Assembly (NCBI GenBank): GCA_049969715.1
Contig: JBMFOH010000003.1
Location: forward strand, 43,666 to 107,665
Direction: 5' to 3'
DNA length: 64,000 bases
From: JBMFOH01 sp049969715 [NCBI: bacterium]
GTDB taxonomy: Bacteria > DUMJ01
This document shows positions 1 to 11,116 of this stretch, one piece after another (the stretch's first letter is position 1; each line of letters starts with the position of its first letter). The notes under the pieces are model-generated. The model made no database searches. It saw only the letters and a program-made list of their open reading frames with translations, and was not told the DNA's origin. A program made the translations under genes and the position numbers.

Positions 1-152
1 TTATACCTTTCTGGAAGCCACTCTGGCGGGGAATCTGCATAATCTATCCTTTCTATCTCCATAACCCCTAGGTTTTGTAATTCCTTTATTACGTCTTCTT
101 CTTTAGACCTATGTCCTGCGATATTTACTCTAAGCATTGGAAGAATAGCCAT
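1..152 (-). CDS. V/A-type ATP synthase subunit I, N-terminal fragment
   Basis: Fifty codons read leftward from an ATG at 152 and run off the window edge without a stop. The peptide begins MAILPMLRVNIAGHR and continues with an amphipathic region (EEDVIKELQNLGVMEIER), which resembles the start of V/A-ATPase subunit I (subunit a), whose cytoplasmic N-terminal arm binds the peripheral stalk. The ATG lies one base after the stop of the subunit H gene, the H-then-I order usual in bacterial V/A-ATPase operons. The call rests on this short stretch plus the neighbour; the membrane domain is outside the window. Confidence 0.72.
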   Translation of the reverse strand, partial: MAILPMLRVNIAGHRSKEEDVIKELQNLGVMEIERIDYADSPPEWLPERY

Positions 153-153
153 A

Positions 154-468
154 TTATCTGATCACCTTTTCTACTATTTTGGTTATCAACTCCTTGGACC
201 TTTTATCCAGTAGAGTATTGAAGTTTTCTATAATTTTATTCTTTTCTACATCTAATTCCTCTAACTTCTTTTCTAACTCCTTCTTTGTCCTTTCAATTGC
301 TAATTTCCTTTCCTCCTCCAGATCTCTCTTGGTAGTATTTATCAACTTCAAAGCCTTTCTATTTGCTTCTTCTATGATATTTTGTGCTCTTTTTCTTGCC
401 TCTTGGATTATTTTTTCTCCCTCATTTTCTATTTCTTGTATCTGGGTTAACATCTCTTCTGGTTTCAT
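154..468 (-). CDS. V/A-type ATP synthase peripheral stalk subunit (G/H type)
   Basis: This 104-residue protein is almost entirely a charged helix rich in Glu, Lys, Ile and Ala (for example EGEKIIQEARKRAQNIIEEA), as expected for the coiled-coil peripheral stalk subunit (NtpH/AtpG) that holds the catalytic head of a V/A-ATPase static against the membrane rotor. The ATG has a good Shine-Dalgarno, GGAGG seven bases upstream. It appears to be the first gene of the operon, directly after a sigma70-type promoter, with subunit I one base downstream. Low sequence complexity makes the call depend partly on that neighbour. Confidence 0.8.
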   Translation of the reverse strand: MKPEEMLTQIQEIENEGEKIIQEARKRAQNIIEEANRKALKLINTTKRDLEEERKLAIERTKKELEKKLEELDVEKNKIIENFNTLLDKRSKELITKIVEKVIR

Positions 469-489
469 AAATTCGCCTCCAGAGTTAAT

Positions 490-518
490 ATTCTATCATA
501 GGAAAAATCTCCAGTCAA
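490..518 (-). promoter_or_regulatory. Promoter of the V/A-ATPase operon
   Basis: On the minus strand a -35 box TTGACT (518-513) is separated by 17 bp from a -10 box TAGAAT (495-490), which also carries an upstream TG (extended -10). Predicted transcription starts near 483, about 15 nt before the ATG at 468, leaving room for the GGAGG. The -35 box abuts the archease stop codon. Confidence 0.7.
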
Positions 519-935
519 TTATATGTCCAATATTACTTGAGCCTTCCATCCCTTTTCCTCTTTAGTTAGTTTAAAGTCATAATATGTTACTGCCTTTACT
601 ATATGTTCTATATAGTGTTTCTTAGGATTGAAGATTTCTCCATAGACTTCTCCTTTTAAAGAGGATTTAGAGAAGATATTTACCTTAAATACTGAACCTA
701 GAACTCTCTTTACCTCCCAAAAGTAGATAAGTTCATTTAACCAGGCAATGAAAAGCTCCTCCTCATCCATAGCATCAACAAAGACCCTATACTGTTCCTT
801 GGGTTCTACTGTATCTATGTCTGTAATGACAGAAAATAAACCATAGGCAGCATTTTCAAATAGTTCTTCTAGCGTATTTCCATAGGCAGTTATCCCTATA
901 TCTGCAGTATGGTCTATCAACTCAAACCTCTTCAT
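519..935 (-). CDS. Archease (SHS2-domain protein)
   Basis: The 138-residue protein opens with [11 protein letters not shown] (residues 4-14) and ends AQVILDI, the two signatures of archease. In characterised archeases an Asp of the DHTAD motif (here Asp12) and an Asp next to the C-terminus (here Asp137) bind a metal and promote guanylylation of the RNA ligase RtcB. No rtcB lies in this window, so a client is not shown. The gene is last in a five-gene minus-strand operon and its start overlaps the 3' end of gyrA by 14 nt. The length is normal for the family. Confidence 0.9.
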   Translation of the reverse strand: MKRFELIDHTADIGITAYGNTLEELFENAAYGLFSVITDIDTVEPKEQYRVFVDAMDEEELFIAWLNELIYFWEVKRVLGSVFKVNIFSKSSLKGEVYGEIFNPKKHYIEHIVKAVTYYDFKLTKEEKGWKAQVILDI

Positions 936-3354
936 TTCCTACTAGAGCCACACTTCGAATAGTATCTCCCTCTTCAAGAGACATAAGTTTTACCCCACTA
1001 CTGCCATTTCTATTTACTTGTCGTATCTCTTTTGCTGTTAGTCTTATAGTTTTACCGGCACCTGACATTACTACTAACTCATCATCCTCACTAATTTTTA
1101 CTACTTCTACTACCTCATCATTTTCTCTTAACTTAAGACCCTTTACCCCTTTTATCCCTCTATTCTTCTTTTGGGGTATATCAGCCAAGCTTATCTTTAC
1201 TCCATACCCTAGCTTTGTAACTAGAAGAAGGTACTTTTCTGGCTCATATGTTTCTACATCTATTACTTCATCGTCTTGAATGGTTCTCATTCCACAGACT
1301 CCTCTAGCTGTGCGTCCCATATCTCTTAGACAGTTGGCAGAGAATCTGGCTAAGTAACCTTTCTTACTTATAAGTATGATATCCTCATCTCCCATTAGTG
1401 CTCTAGCTCCAACTAGCTTGTCGTTCTCTATAAGAGATATTGCTCTCTTACCCTTTGTTGGAGGGTCCACATATTCCTTTAAGTTGGAGAGTTTTATCCT
1501 ACCATTACTTGTTACCATTACTATCTTGCCTAGAGAGTCTAGATCTTCTGGGACTGGGAATATAGCGGTAATCCTCTCATTTTCCTCTATAGGTAAGAGT
1601 ATAGAAAGAGATATCCCTCTTGATTGTCTATTGGAAATGGGTATCTGGTAGGCTTTGAGCTGATATACAAGTCCTTTATTAGAAAACAACAGTAATTTAT
1701 CTAGCTCTCTTGCCACTATCGTTTGAGCTACTCTATCATCCCTTGCCTCTAATCCTATTATCCCTTTACCTCCTCTTCTCTGTTTTTTGTATGTTCCAAG
1801 TGGAAGTCGTCTTATATAACCTCTTTCAGTCAATGTGATAAACACATCTATATTATGAAGTAAATCCTCTATATCTTCTCCTCTCTTTATGTCTTCAGCA
1901 ATAACTGTCTTCCTAGGCTGAGAGAATCTCTTGGATATAGTAAAGAGTTCCTCCTTAATTACTCCTAATAATATCCTTTCATCTTCTAAGATTGCATTTA
2001 GTCTTTTTATTGTCTCTAAAAGTTCCTTATATTCTTCTTCTACTCTTTCTCTCTCTAGAGCAGTAAGTCTTTGAAGTCTCAGATCTAGAATTGCCTGTGC
2101 CTGCTCTTTAGAGAGTTGAAAGTTTGACATAAGGCCATTCCTTGCCTCTTCCACATCGTGAGAGCTTCTTATGAGAGAGATGACCTCATCTATATGGTCA
2201 AGGGCTGCTAAGAGTCCTTCTAGTATGTGTGCCCTCTGGCGGGCTTTATTTAGGTCAAATAGTGTTCTTCTCTTTACTACTTCCTTTCTAAAGATAAGGA
2301 ACTCTCTTAATATCTCATCTAGAGGCATAATCTTAGGGATACCATTCGAGATTACAAGCATGATACTTCCAAATGTAGTCCTTAATGCGGTGTGTTTATA
2401 GAGCTGATTTATAACTACTTGTGGGATAGCCTCTCTCTTTAATTCTATTAGTATCCTCATCCCCTCTCTATCAGATTCATCTCTTATATTCTGTATTCCA
2501 GTTATTGTATGTTCTTTCATTAGATTTGCTATCTTTTCTATTAGTACTGATTTATTTACCTGATATGGGAGCTCTGTAATGACTAGATTCTGTCTACCCT
2601 TATGCTCTTCTATCTCTATCTTTCCTTCAATAACAATATGTCCTCTCCCATTAGTATATGTGTCTATAATCCCTTTTCTCCCTCTGATTATACCTCCTGA
2701 GGGGAAGTCTGGCCCAGGGATATAATTCATTAATTCCTCTACTGAACATTCAGGATGGTCTATAAGATAGATAAGGGCATCTATCACTTCTTTTAGATTA
2801 TGTGATGGGATATTAGTTGCCATTCCTACAGCTATCCCCGAGCTTCCATTTACTAATACATTTGGAAAACTGGCAGGTAAGACAACTGGTTCTTTTAAGG
2901 ATTCATCAAAGTTAGGCATAAAGTCTACAGTATCCTTTTCTATATCTTTCAACAGTTCCATAGATATTGGAGAGAGCCTAACCTCGGTGTATCTCATTGC
3001 TGCCGGTTCATCTCCATCTATGGAACCAAAATTTCCATGCCCATCTACTAATGGATGTCTAAGGGTAAAGTCTTGTACCATCCTAACCAAGGCATCATAT
3101 ACAGGTGCATCTCCATGTGGATGGTATTTACCCAATACTTCTCCTACTACCCTAGCAGACTTCTTGTATGGTTTATTAGGTTCCATACCAAGCTCTAACA
3201 TCGCATATAGTATCCTTCTTTGGACAGGTTTAAGTCCATCCCTTATATCTGGAAGTGCCCTCCCTATTATTACGCTCATCGCATAGTCTAGATAAGAGCC
3301 CTGTAATTCCTCTTCTATCTTTACTTCAATTAGGTTCTGTCTTGACTCTTCCAT
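922..3354 (-). CDS. gyrA: DNA gyrase subunit A
   Basis: The 810-residue protein is the breakage-reunion subunit of gyrase, which acts with GyrB to introduce negative supercoils. The catalytic Tyr122 lies in [10 protein letters not shown]. The C-terminal wrapping domain carries a GyrA box (QRRGGKG), which separates it from topoisomerase IV ParC. The quinolone-binding helix reads [10 protein letters not shown], with Ala at position 83 where E. coli has Ser, and the numbering aligns exactly. The ATG at 3354 has an AGGAGG. It lies 12 nt after gyrB and overlaps archease. Length is normal. Confidence 0.97.
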   Translation of the reverse strand: MEESRQNLIEVKIEEELQGSYLDYAMSVIIGRALPDIRDGLKPVQRRILYAMLELGMEPNKPYKKSARVVGEVLGKYHPHGDAPVYDALVRMVQDFTLRHPLVDGHGNFGSIDGDEPAAMRYTEVRLSPISMELLKDIEKDTVDFMPNFDESLKEPVVLPASFPNVLVNGSSGIAVGMATNIPSHNLKEVIDALIYLIDHPECSVEELMNYIPGPDFPSGGIIRGRKGIIDTYTNGRGHIVIEGKIEIEEHKGRQNLVITELPYQVNKSVLIEKIANLMKEHTITGIQNIRDESDREGMRILIELKREAIPQVVINQLYKHTALRTTFGSIMLVISNGIPKIMPLDEILREFLIFRKEVVKRRTLFDLNKARQRAHILEGLLAALDHIDEVISLIRSSHDVEEARNGLMSNFQLSKEQAQAILDLRLQRLTALERERVEEEYKELLETIKRLNAILEDERILLGVIKEELFTISKRFSQPRKTVIAEDIKRGEDIEDLLHNIDVFITLTERGYIRRLPLGTYKKQRRGGKGIIGLEARDDRVAQTIVARELDKLLLFSNKGLVYQLKAYQIPISNRQSRGISLSILLPIEENERITAIFPVPEDLDSLGKIVMVTSNGRIKLSNLKEYVDPPTKGKRAISLIENDKLVGARALMGDEDIILISKKGYLARFSANCLRDMGRTARGVCGMRTIQDDEVIDVETYEPEKYLLLVTKLGYGVKISLADIPQKKNRGIKGVKGLKLRENDEVVEVVKISEDDELVVMSGAGKTIRLTAKEIRQVNRNGSSGVKLMSLEEGDTIRSVALVGNEEV

Positions 3355-3366
3355 AGCTCCTCCTGA

Positions 3367-6260
<2,894 letters not shown>

Positions 6261-7889
6261 CTACTTGTACTGGGAGAGTATTCTTTCTATATTAGACTCT
6301 GTATTAATGATTGCTTGGGATAAGGTAGATTTTTTAGTGATTATATTCTCAAGTTCAGGTTCAATTCCTTCCATTGCTATCTGCTGGAATAATGGACTCG
6401 TGTCTATTGGACTAGCCTTCTCTATATAACTATAAAGGAACTTATAGTCCTTTTGTGGAAGTAGATTTAGTTTTGTCCATAGCTCCTGTGATGCTGGTAA
6501 TGCACCTGTATCTAAAACCCATGCGGCATTCTCAGAAAGAGTCTTTGCAAATAAGAGTGTTAATGGAGCTTTTTCTGTATTATAGTTGTCTCTCTGTTTA
6601 AAACAGAAGTAGCTGTATATATCACAGAGAGAGCTACTTTTACTTCCGGTGTTATGAGGAAATGGCAAGATTCGTATATTGACCCTTCCTGTATCTTTTA
6701 TTATCAAATAATCAAGATGATTCCCTATGAATATTCCTGCTTTTCCCTCATTAAATAGGTCCGTATTGGCAGAGATCTTTGCCCCACCTAAAAGGCTTGC
6801 ATTGATTATGTCTTTCTTCATTAGTTTGTAGAAGTAATTAAACGCTTCTTCTATTTTGTTCTGGCTCCAAAGGAGTCTATTACCATCAGTAGTCCTATAG
6901 CTTCCATTATTTACCATAAGCATCCAAAAAATATCAAAGAGAGAAGAGTCTCTTAGATTTACTATCACTGGGTATGGTACAAAGGTCTTTAGTTTATCAC
7001 TTAAGAGGATGAACTCATCCCAACTAATTCCGTTTTCCTGCATCGAATCTGGATTGTAACCAGCCTTCCTTAATAAATCTGTATTCCCTATTAGTATTAG
7101 CTTAGGACTTAGAGAAACAGGATATCCATATATCTCTTCATCGTTAATTTTAACCTGATTTAGAATATTAGGAAAATAATGTAGGTCCTCTACTGTATTC
7201 TTTTTTACCGGAAGAAGATAGGGGCTCTTTAGGTATAGAGGATTTGGTGCTCCATATAAGATATCAGGTGGGTCTCCTGCAGCAAATACTGCCATGATCT
7301 TCATCTGAGTTCCCATCTCAGCCATTGGATCCTGTCCACCTGGAAGGAGGTCTATCCTAGCCTTATATGGCTGATACCTTTTGTTAAATTCATCTATTAC
7401 TTTATTAATTGTATTTTCCATATTTTTAGAATAGACCTGAGACCATAAGACTATGTCATACTTCCCACTAATTATACTCTTCTCTTTCCCAGATTTTAAC
7501 CCATAATATACCCCTATACCTACTATTAGTATTAGAATTATACTTAATGCAGTAGCGTTCCTTTTGTTAGATAACCATATCCAGAATCTGTCTAAAAGAC
7601 TTGGTGGGGCATTTAGAACCTCCGGGGGCACCATATATTTCCTTCTGAGTGCATACAATTCTGCTCTAAAATCAGCTCTTTTATCAAGATAAATAAGCTT
7701 ATTTATAAGGGCATTATATACATCAGTAAGGTCCCCAAAGGTAAGGTCGGCTTGAGTTTTACCTAGAATTTCTATTATCTCATTTAAGGTTTGCTCACCT
7801 TTAGGACCTAGATATCTATTACAAAGAACTATAAGTTCTCCCCAAAATTCTTGGGGGATCAGATCTGTCTCTCTTTTAGTTTCTGCCAT
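6261..7889 (-). CDS. Membrane-anchored family 1 extracellular solute-binding protein with a cytoplasmic N-terminal domain
   Basis: The chosen ATG (7889) gives 542 residues. Residues 1 to about 108 are a soluble helical region, residues about 112-131 form one hydrophobic segment (TALSIILILIVGIGVYYG), and the rest resembles a sugar-type periplasmic binding protein (IVLWSQVYSK, GDPPDILYG, NEGKAGIFIGNH). Usual binding proteins are lipoproteins with a cleaved signal; here the N-terminus should stay inside the cell, so the protein looks like a sensor or tethered receptor. No sugar ABC permease lies nearby. A longer frame to 7925 exists, but the -10 box lies inside it, which favours 7889. There is no Shine-Dalgarno; the mRNA is probably leaderless. 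It heads the gyrB-gyrA operon. Confidence 0.75.
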   Translation of the reverse strand: MAETKRETDLIPQEFWGELIVLCNRYLGPKGEQTLNEIIEILGKTQADLTFGDLTDVYNALINKLIYLDKRADFRAELYALRRKYMVPPEVLNAPPSLLDRFWIWLSNKRNATALSIILILIVGIGVYYGLKSGKEKSIISGKYDIVLWSQVYSKNMENTINKVIDEFNKRYQPYKARIDLLPGGQDPMAEMGTQMKIMAVFAAGDPPDILYGAPNPLYLKSPYLLPVKKNTVEDLHYFPNILNQVKINDEEIYGYPVSLSPKLILIGNTDLLRKAGYNPDSMQENGISWDEFILLSDKLKTFVPYPVIVNLRDSSLFDIFWMLMVNNGSYRTTDGNRLLWSQNKIEEAFNYFYKLMKKDIINASLLGGAKISANTDLFNEGKAGIFIGNHLDYLIIKDTGRVNIRILPFPHNTGSKSSSLCDIYSYFCFKQRDNYNTEKAPLTLLFAKTLSENAAWVLDTGALPASQELWTKLNLLPQKDYKFLYSYIEKASPIDTSPLFQQIAMEGIEPELENIITKKSTLSQAIINTESNIERILSQYK

Positions 7890-7898
7890 ACTAGTATA

Positions 7899-7904
7899 AT
7901 TATA
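7899..7904 (-). promoter_or_regulatory. Extended -10 promoter for a leaderless transcript (solute-binding protein/gyrBA operon)
   Basis: The minus strand carries TGGTATAAT, a perfect -10 hexamer (7904-7899) with the extended TG. Only nine bases separate it from the ATG at 7889, so transcription should begin 1-3 nt before the start codon. No purine-rich ribosome site fits in between. Confidence 0.65.
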
Positions 7905-7952
7905 CCACAAAAGGCTTAAAAACAAAAATTACACTAGATAGAATAGATGCCC

Positions 7953-8234
7953 CTATCTACTTTTTCTATTTCCCCTCTTTACCTTTTCCCAGAGAGGTTT
8001 CCAATCGTCTTCTTCTACTAAACCAATATCTTGAAGTATATGAAGAGTAGCTTCTAATCTTCCTCTTTCTCCTAGGAAGGATTCAGCTGCCCTTACCAGG
8101 TCCATATTGTGTCCAGTAAATCCATGACCTAGTCCCTTTACCTGGGAACTTGCATCTATAAGACTATGTAAGGGAGGGGTCGCCCACCCTAATAGGGCTC
8201 TAGAGGCTCTTATATGGTCTATATTTTTAGGCAT
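7953..8234 (-). CDS. Unknown small protein (93 aa)
   Basis: A soluble 93-residue protein with no signal peptide, membrane segment or motif I recognise. It begins MPKNIDHIRASRALLG, contains a His/Gly-rich stretch (GLGHGFTGHNMD) and has a basic tail (KRGNRKSR). It follows the other unknown gene (8249-8554) by 14 nt in the same direction, so the two are probably co-transcribed, and lies upstream of the separately promoted solute-binding gene. Codon use matches the neighbours, which supports real coding. No function is proposed. Confidence 0.6.
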   Translation of the reverse strand: MPKNIDHIRASRALLGWATPPLHSLIDASSQVKGLGHGFTGHNMDLVRAAESFLGERGRLEATLHILQDIGLVEEDDWKPLWEKVKRGNRKSR

Positions 8235-8248
8235 ATCTATTTATTCTA

Positions 8249-8554
8249 TTATTTTCTCTCTTCACTTGAAAAAAGTCTTATAACATCATCTAGCATAAGC
8301 CCTGGCACCTGGTTTGCTTTCTCTAAGACATCAGCTACAGTTCCTATCCATCTTTGCCATAGAGCCTGCATCTGGGCATCACTTATAGGGGGTGTAACTG
8401 CGCCCTTTCCTTTAGAACTTGTTTCTTCCTCTCCTCCCCCAGAAACAAATAGATTGGCTGGCTTTGTATCTCTTATGTAACGGACAACTGCATCCAATGT
8501 CTGCATAGCAGCTATCCTTCTTTCTTCCATTGCCTTCATTATCTCTCTGTCCAT
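8249..8554 (-). CDS. Unknown small protein (101 aa)
   Basis: This 101-residue soluble protein has a helical N-terminal half (MKAMEERRIAAMQTLDAVVR), a Gly/Glu/Ser/Lys linker near residues 58-72, and a second helical segment (MQALWQRWIGTVADVLEKA). I recognise no domain. Support for expression is good: the ATG has AAAGGAG seven bases upstream, and a full promoter (TTGTAA, 17 bp, TATAAT) lies about 50 bp before it. It is first in a two-gene unit with the 93-residue unknown. The two may form a small complex, but that is inference from adjacency only. Confidence 0.65.
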   Translation of the reverse strand: MDREIMKAMEERRIAAMQTLDAVVRYIRDTKPANLFVSGGGEEETSSKGKGAVTPPISDAQMQALWQRWIGTVADVLEKANQVPGLMLDDVIRLFSSEERK

Positions 8555-8608
8555 ATTATTACTCCTTTCTATTAAGATTTAGGATTTAAATCTAAAAACT
8601 CTTCTAGA

Positions 8609-8637
8609 ATTATATCAAAAAAGTTATATCCTTACAA
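8609..8637 (-). promoter_or_regulatory. Promoter of the two-gene unknown operon
   Basis: On the minus strand TTGTAA (8637-8632), a 17-bp spacer and TATAAT (8614-8609) with an extended TG form a strong sigma70-type promoter. It lies partly inside the last codons of the NagX-like gene. Transcription is predicted near 8602. The roughly 48-nt leader holds a small hairpin (arms GATTTA and TAAATC) before the AAAGGAG. Confidence 0.7.
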
Positions 8638-9712
8638 ATGTTCTTCTTAAATAGAGATATAGGAAGAATAACCAGCATACTAATATGTAAAGAATTGTAA
8701 AACTCCATCCTCCTACTGTCAAACCGAATTTAGTTATAAGGAGATGAAGGATTGCCTCCTTTACTGAGAGTGTTGAACCATTGGGCATCTGCCATCTCCA
8801 TTCGTCGAGAACATAGACCTTAAAGAGAATAGGCAATATATAAGCTAAGATAGCATTCCTTCCTAACACTATAAAAGGAAATGTCCACTTCTTCCATCGG
8901 ATAATATCTACTAATAAATAAATGACACCCAATAAAAGAATCCCTAAACCTGCTGTATAAAGAATATAAGAAGATGTCCAGTATGGCTTATTGAAAGGGA
9001 TATCTAAATTCCACACCCAGCCACTTAGTGTTAATAGAACTCCAGTAGAAAAAAAGATATATAGATTCCTTCGAGTTTCTTCTCTCATTAGTATAGTCCC
9101 TATAATAGAACCTATGATAACAAGGCTAGAGGTAGGGATTACACTGATAATTCCATTCATATGGAACCTCTGAAGGTATGTTATATCGATGTATCTAATA
9201 ATATTTTTGTCCTCCATAAACACTCCGGTTCCTACTCCAGGGATAGGAATAAACTTTATCCCAGCCCAGTGTAATACAAGAAGAATAGTTGCTATAAGTA
9301 TGCGATACGGGATAGATAGGGGACAAAAGATTACACCAACAAAATAGGCTAGTCCAATAAGTTGAAGAACCTCCATACCAAAATATGGCTGTTTATATAC
9401 ACTTGAGGTAAGAAAACATCCAATAAGGAATAGGTTGATGGTGCGTTTTAATGCTCTCAAGTTATATCTCCATAATGGAATGCCCTTTCTTTTACTTGAT
9501 AATAGAGAGAATGGAATAGATATTCCTACTATCATAAGAAACCAGGGCATAACTAAATCGGCAATCGTAACACCTCCTCCCCAAGGGGCATGCTTTAGAT
9601 AATAAGGAGTTATAGCATCTATGGCTACATTATTGACTAATAGCATCAATAGTATAGTTACCCCTCTGAAGGTATCTAGAGATATAGATCTGTTAGGGAC
9701 CTTGTTATTCAT
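8624..9712 (-). CDS. NagX/HGSNAT-like membrane acyltransferase (DUF5009, COG4299)
   Basis: The 362-residue protein has about ten hydrophobic segments. Its N-terminus, SLDTFRGVTILLMLLVNN, followed by HAPWGGGVTIADLVMPWFLM and IVGISIPFS, matches the heparan-alpha-glucosaminide N-acetyltransferase/NagX family, which moves acyl groups across the membrane onto sugars. Such proteins are often linked to amino-sugar or cell-wall metabolism; its divergent neighbour is a polysaccharide deacetylase, which would fit opposing acetylation and deacetylation of envelope glycan. There is no Shine-Dalgarno: a TATAAT lies six bases before the ATG, so the mRNA probably begins at the ATG. Confidence 0.85.
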   Translation of the reverse strand: MNNKVPNRSISLDTFRGVTILLMLLVNNVAIDAITPYYLKHAPWGGGVTIADLVMPWFLMIVGISIPFSLLSSKRKGIPLWRYNLRALKRTINLFLIGCFLTSSVYKQPYFGMEVLQLIGLAYFVGVIFCPLSIPYRILIATILLVLHWAGIKFIPIPGVGTGVFMEDKNIIRYIDITYLQRFHMNGIISVIPTSSLVIIGSIIGTILMREETRRNLYIFFSTGVLLTLSGWVWNLDIPFNKPYWTSSYILYTAGLGILLLGVIYLLVDIIRWKKWTFPFIVLGRNAILAYILPILFKVYVLDEWRWQMPNGSTLSVKEAILHLLITKFGLTVGGWSFTILYILVCWLFFLYLYLRRTFVRI

Positions 9713-9718
9713 TTTAAA

Positions 9719-9748
9719 ATTATATCATAAAATTATCTATGATATAAT
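9719..9748. promoter_or_regulatory. Divergent pair of leaderless extended -10 promoters
   Basis: Two TGATATAAT boxes face away from each other, forming a perfect 9-bp inverted repeat separated by 12 bp (-10 hexamers at 9724-9719 minus and 9743-9748 plus). Left: six bases then the ATG at 9712. Right: ten bases then the ATG at 9759. Neither start has a Shine-Dalgarno. Both genes should produce leaderless or nearly leaderless mRNA. Confidence 0.65.
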
Positions 9749-9758
9749 TTTATTTATT

Positions 9759-11030
9759 ATGAGATATGTATTGATTACTATACTTATTGCGACTGTTTTG
9801 TTTCCTCCGCTAAATGTCAGAGGAAATGTTGGGATCCGAGAGGTTGTAAGTTTTGAACCAGGAGAAGAACAGTTAAAAACTATTCTATTGTTTACTGATC
9901 TTTTGGACAGAGTAAAAGATTTTGGCATCTTGAGTAATGGATATATTACAGTAGTTAGTATAAGGTTTTTCTATGGCCCATTCTACGAGCCTGATAAAAC
10001 TAAGATTGTTAAAGATCTCAATACTTTTTCTATGGCACTTATTAAACTGATTTTTTTATACTTCCCTAAGGTCGATGAAATAGACCTTTCTGGTATATAT
10101 AGAGACAAAATAAAGATTACATTTAAGGAAATGCAGCCTACCTTTACTGCCTCTATAAGGAGAAGAGACTTCGATAGATTTTATACACCGGGTATAGACC
10201 CTGCAGTTTTCTTTAATAGATTAAATAGGGTCTACTATGATAGGTTTTTATTAGCCTATGATTTAGTAGGTTTGAAAAGAGATTCTCTTGTAGTAGAAAA
10301 TACAAATAGGAATAAACAGGGTCCTGCAGGGTATACAGGTAATGTTGTGGGAAGGCTTAAGAGTCTTTTAATGAGAGGCCTATGCTTTAGAACAGGTAGG
10401 ATTATTTCAAATACTATTTATAGAGGAAATCCGAAGTTGAAGGAGATAGCCTTAACCTTTGATGATGGGCCAAAGCCCCTATATTTACCACTTCTTCTAG
10501 ACCTTTTAAGACGATATAATGTCCCTAGCACCTTTTTTATAGTAGGACATCAAGGTATGATCTATCCATATTTCTTAAGGGACATAGTTGTGAATGGCAA
10601 CGAATTGGGTAATCATACATTTGACCATCTAAACCTTCCGTTACTTTCTGATCGGGAGCTAAAGTATCAGATTAATCAGACTCAAGAGTTAATAAAAAAG
10701 ACGATAGGCATAAAATGTAGATATTTTCGCCCCCCTGGAGGAGATTATGATGATAGGGTAACAAAGGTGCTATCCGAAGATTCCCTTCTTTTAGTTATGT
10801 GGAGTAGTGCTGTTGGCGATTATGCAGTTACCTCCAGAAAGGATGAAGAGATTCTTAAAAGGAAACTAAGAAATAGTATATATCCTGGTAGTATTATCTT
10901 GTTACATGTTGGGGTTAAGGCAGATATATTTCTTCTTCCTGGCTTTATAAAGTTAGTAAGAGAAAAGGGTTATAAGATAGTTCCGTTAGAAAAGCTTATT
11001 AGAGATAGCCTCTTGTATAAGGGATTTTGA
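9759..11030 (+). CDS. Exported polysaccharide deacetylase (NodB homology)
   Basis: With the ATG at 9759 the product has 423 residues: a signal peptide (MRYVLITILIATVLFPP), an N-terminal region of about 200 residues I do not recognise, and a C-terminal NodB domain. The NodB motifs are clear: ALTFDDGP with the catalytic and metal-binding Asp pair, the HTFDH zinc motif, RPPGG, and a late LLHVG. The enzyme should remove N-acetyl groups from extracellular glycan such as peptidoglycan. A longer frame to 9621 is rejected because it runs into the divergent gene and hides the signal peptide. No Shine-Dalgarno is present. Confidence 0.88.
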   Translation: MRYVLITILIATVLFPPLNVRGNVGIREVVSFEPGEEQLKTILLFTDLLDRVKDFGILSNGYITVVSIRFFYGPFYEPDKTKIVKDLNTFSMALIKLIFLYFPKVDEIDLSGIYRDKIKITFKEMQPTFTASIRRRDFDRFYTPGIDPAVFFNRLNRVYYDRFLLAYDLVGLKRDSLVVENTNRNKQGPAGYTGNVVGRLKSLLMRGLCFRTGRIISNTIYRGNPKLKEIALTFDDGPKPLYLPLLLDLLRRYNVPSTFFIVGHQGMIYPYFLRDIVVNGNELGNHTFDHLNLPLLSDRELKYQINQTQELIKKTIGIKCRYFRPPGGDYDDRVTKVLSEDSLLLVMWSSAVGDYAVTSRKDEEILKRKLRNSIYPGSIILLHVGVKADIFLLPGFIKLVREKGYKIVPLEKLIRDSLLYKGF

Positions 11031-11041
11031 TCAACAAACTC

Positions 11042-11070
11042 TTTACTTTTTCTCCCTCTAGTGTTATAAT
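11042..11070 (+). promoter_or_regulatory. Promoter of the copper operon
   Basis: TTTACT (11042-11047), a 17-bp spacer and TATAAT (11065-11070) place the transcription start near 11077, inside the adjacent inverted repeat. This geometry suits repression by a protein bound at the start site. Confidence 0.72.
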
Positions 11071-11073
11071 TTC

Positions 11074-11100
11074 TACATCCCACCCATAGTGGGATGGGTA
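11074..11100 (+). promoter_or_regulatory. CsoR-type copper operator
   Basis: A perfect inverted repeat with arms CATCCCAC (11076-11083) and GTGGGATG (11089-11096) around a five-base centre lies across the predicted start of the copA transcript. Runs of C then G around an A/T-containing centre, flanked by TA, match the known form of CsoR operators, and a csoR gene with the full Cys-His-Cys set is in the same operon. Autoregulation by copper is therefore likely. An RNA hairpin role is possible but less economical. Confidence 0.72.
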
Positions 11101-11116
11101 TAGAAAGGAGGAAAAT

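Noticed and set aside
179-565. Open frames on the strand opposite to the V/A-ATPase, gyrase and other genes
   Set aside because: They lie antisense to well-supported genes, have no ribosome sites and give hydrophobic, Ser/Leu/Phe-rich shadow peptides. The same applies to the many other antisense frames in the window.
7890-7925. Twelve extra N-terminal codons for the solute-binding protein
   Set aside because: The extension contains the TATAAT box that appears to promote the gene, so those codons would not be in the mRNA.
9621-9758. Upstream in-frame extension of the polysaccharide deacetylase
   Set aside because: It would run into the divergent NagX-like gene, lies upstream of the predicted transcription start, and would bury the clear signal peptide that begins at 9759.
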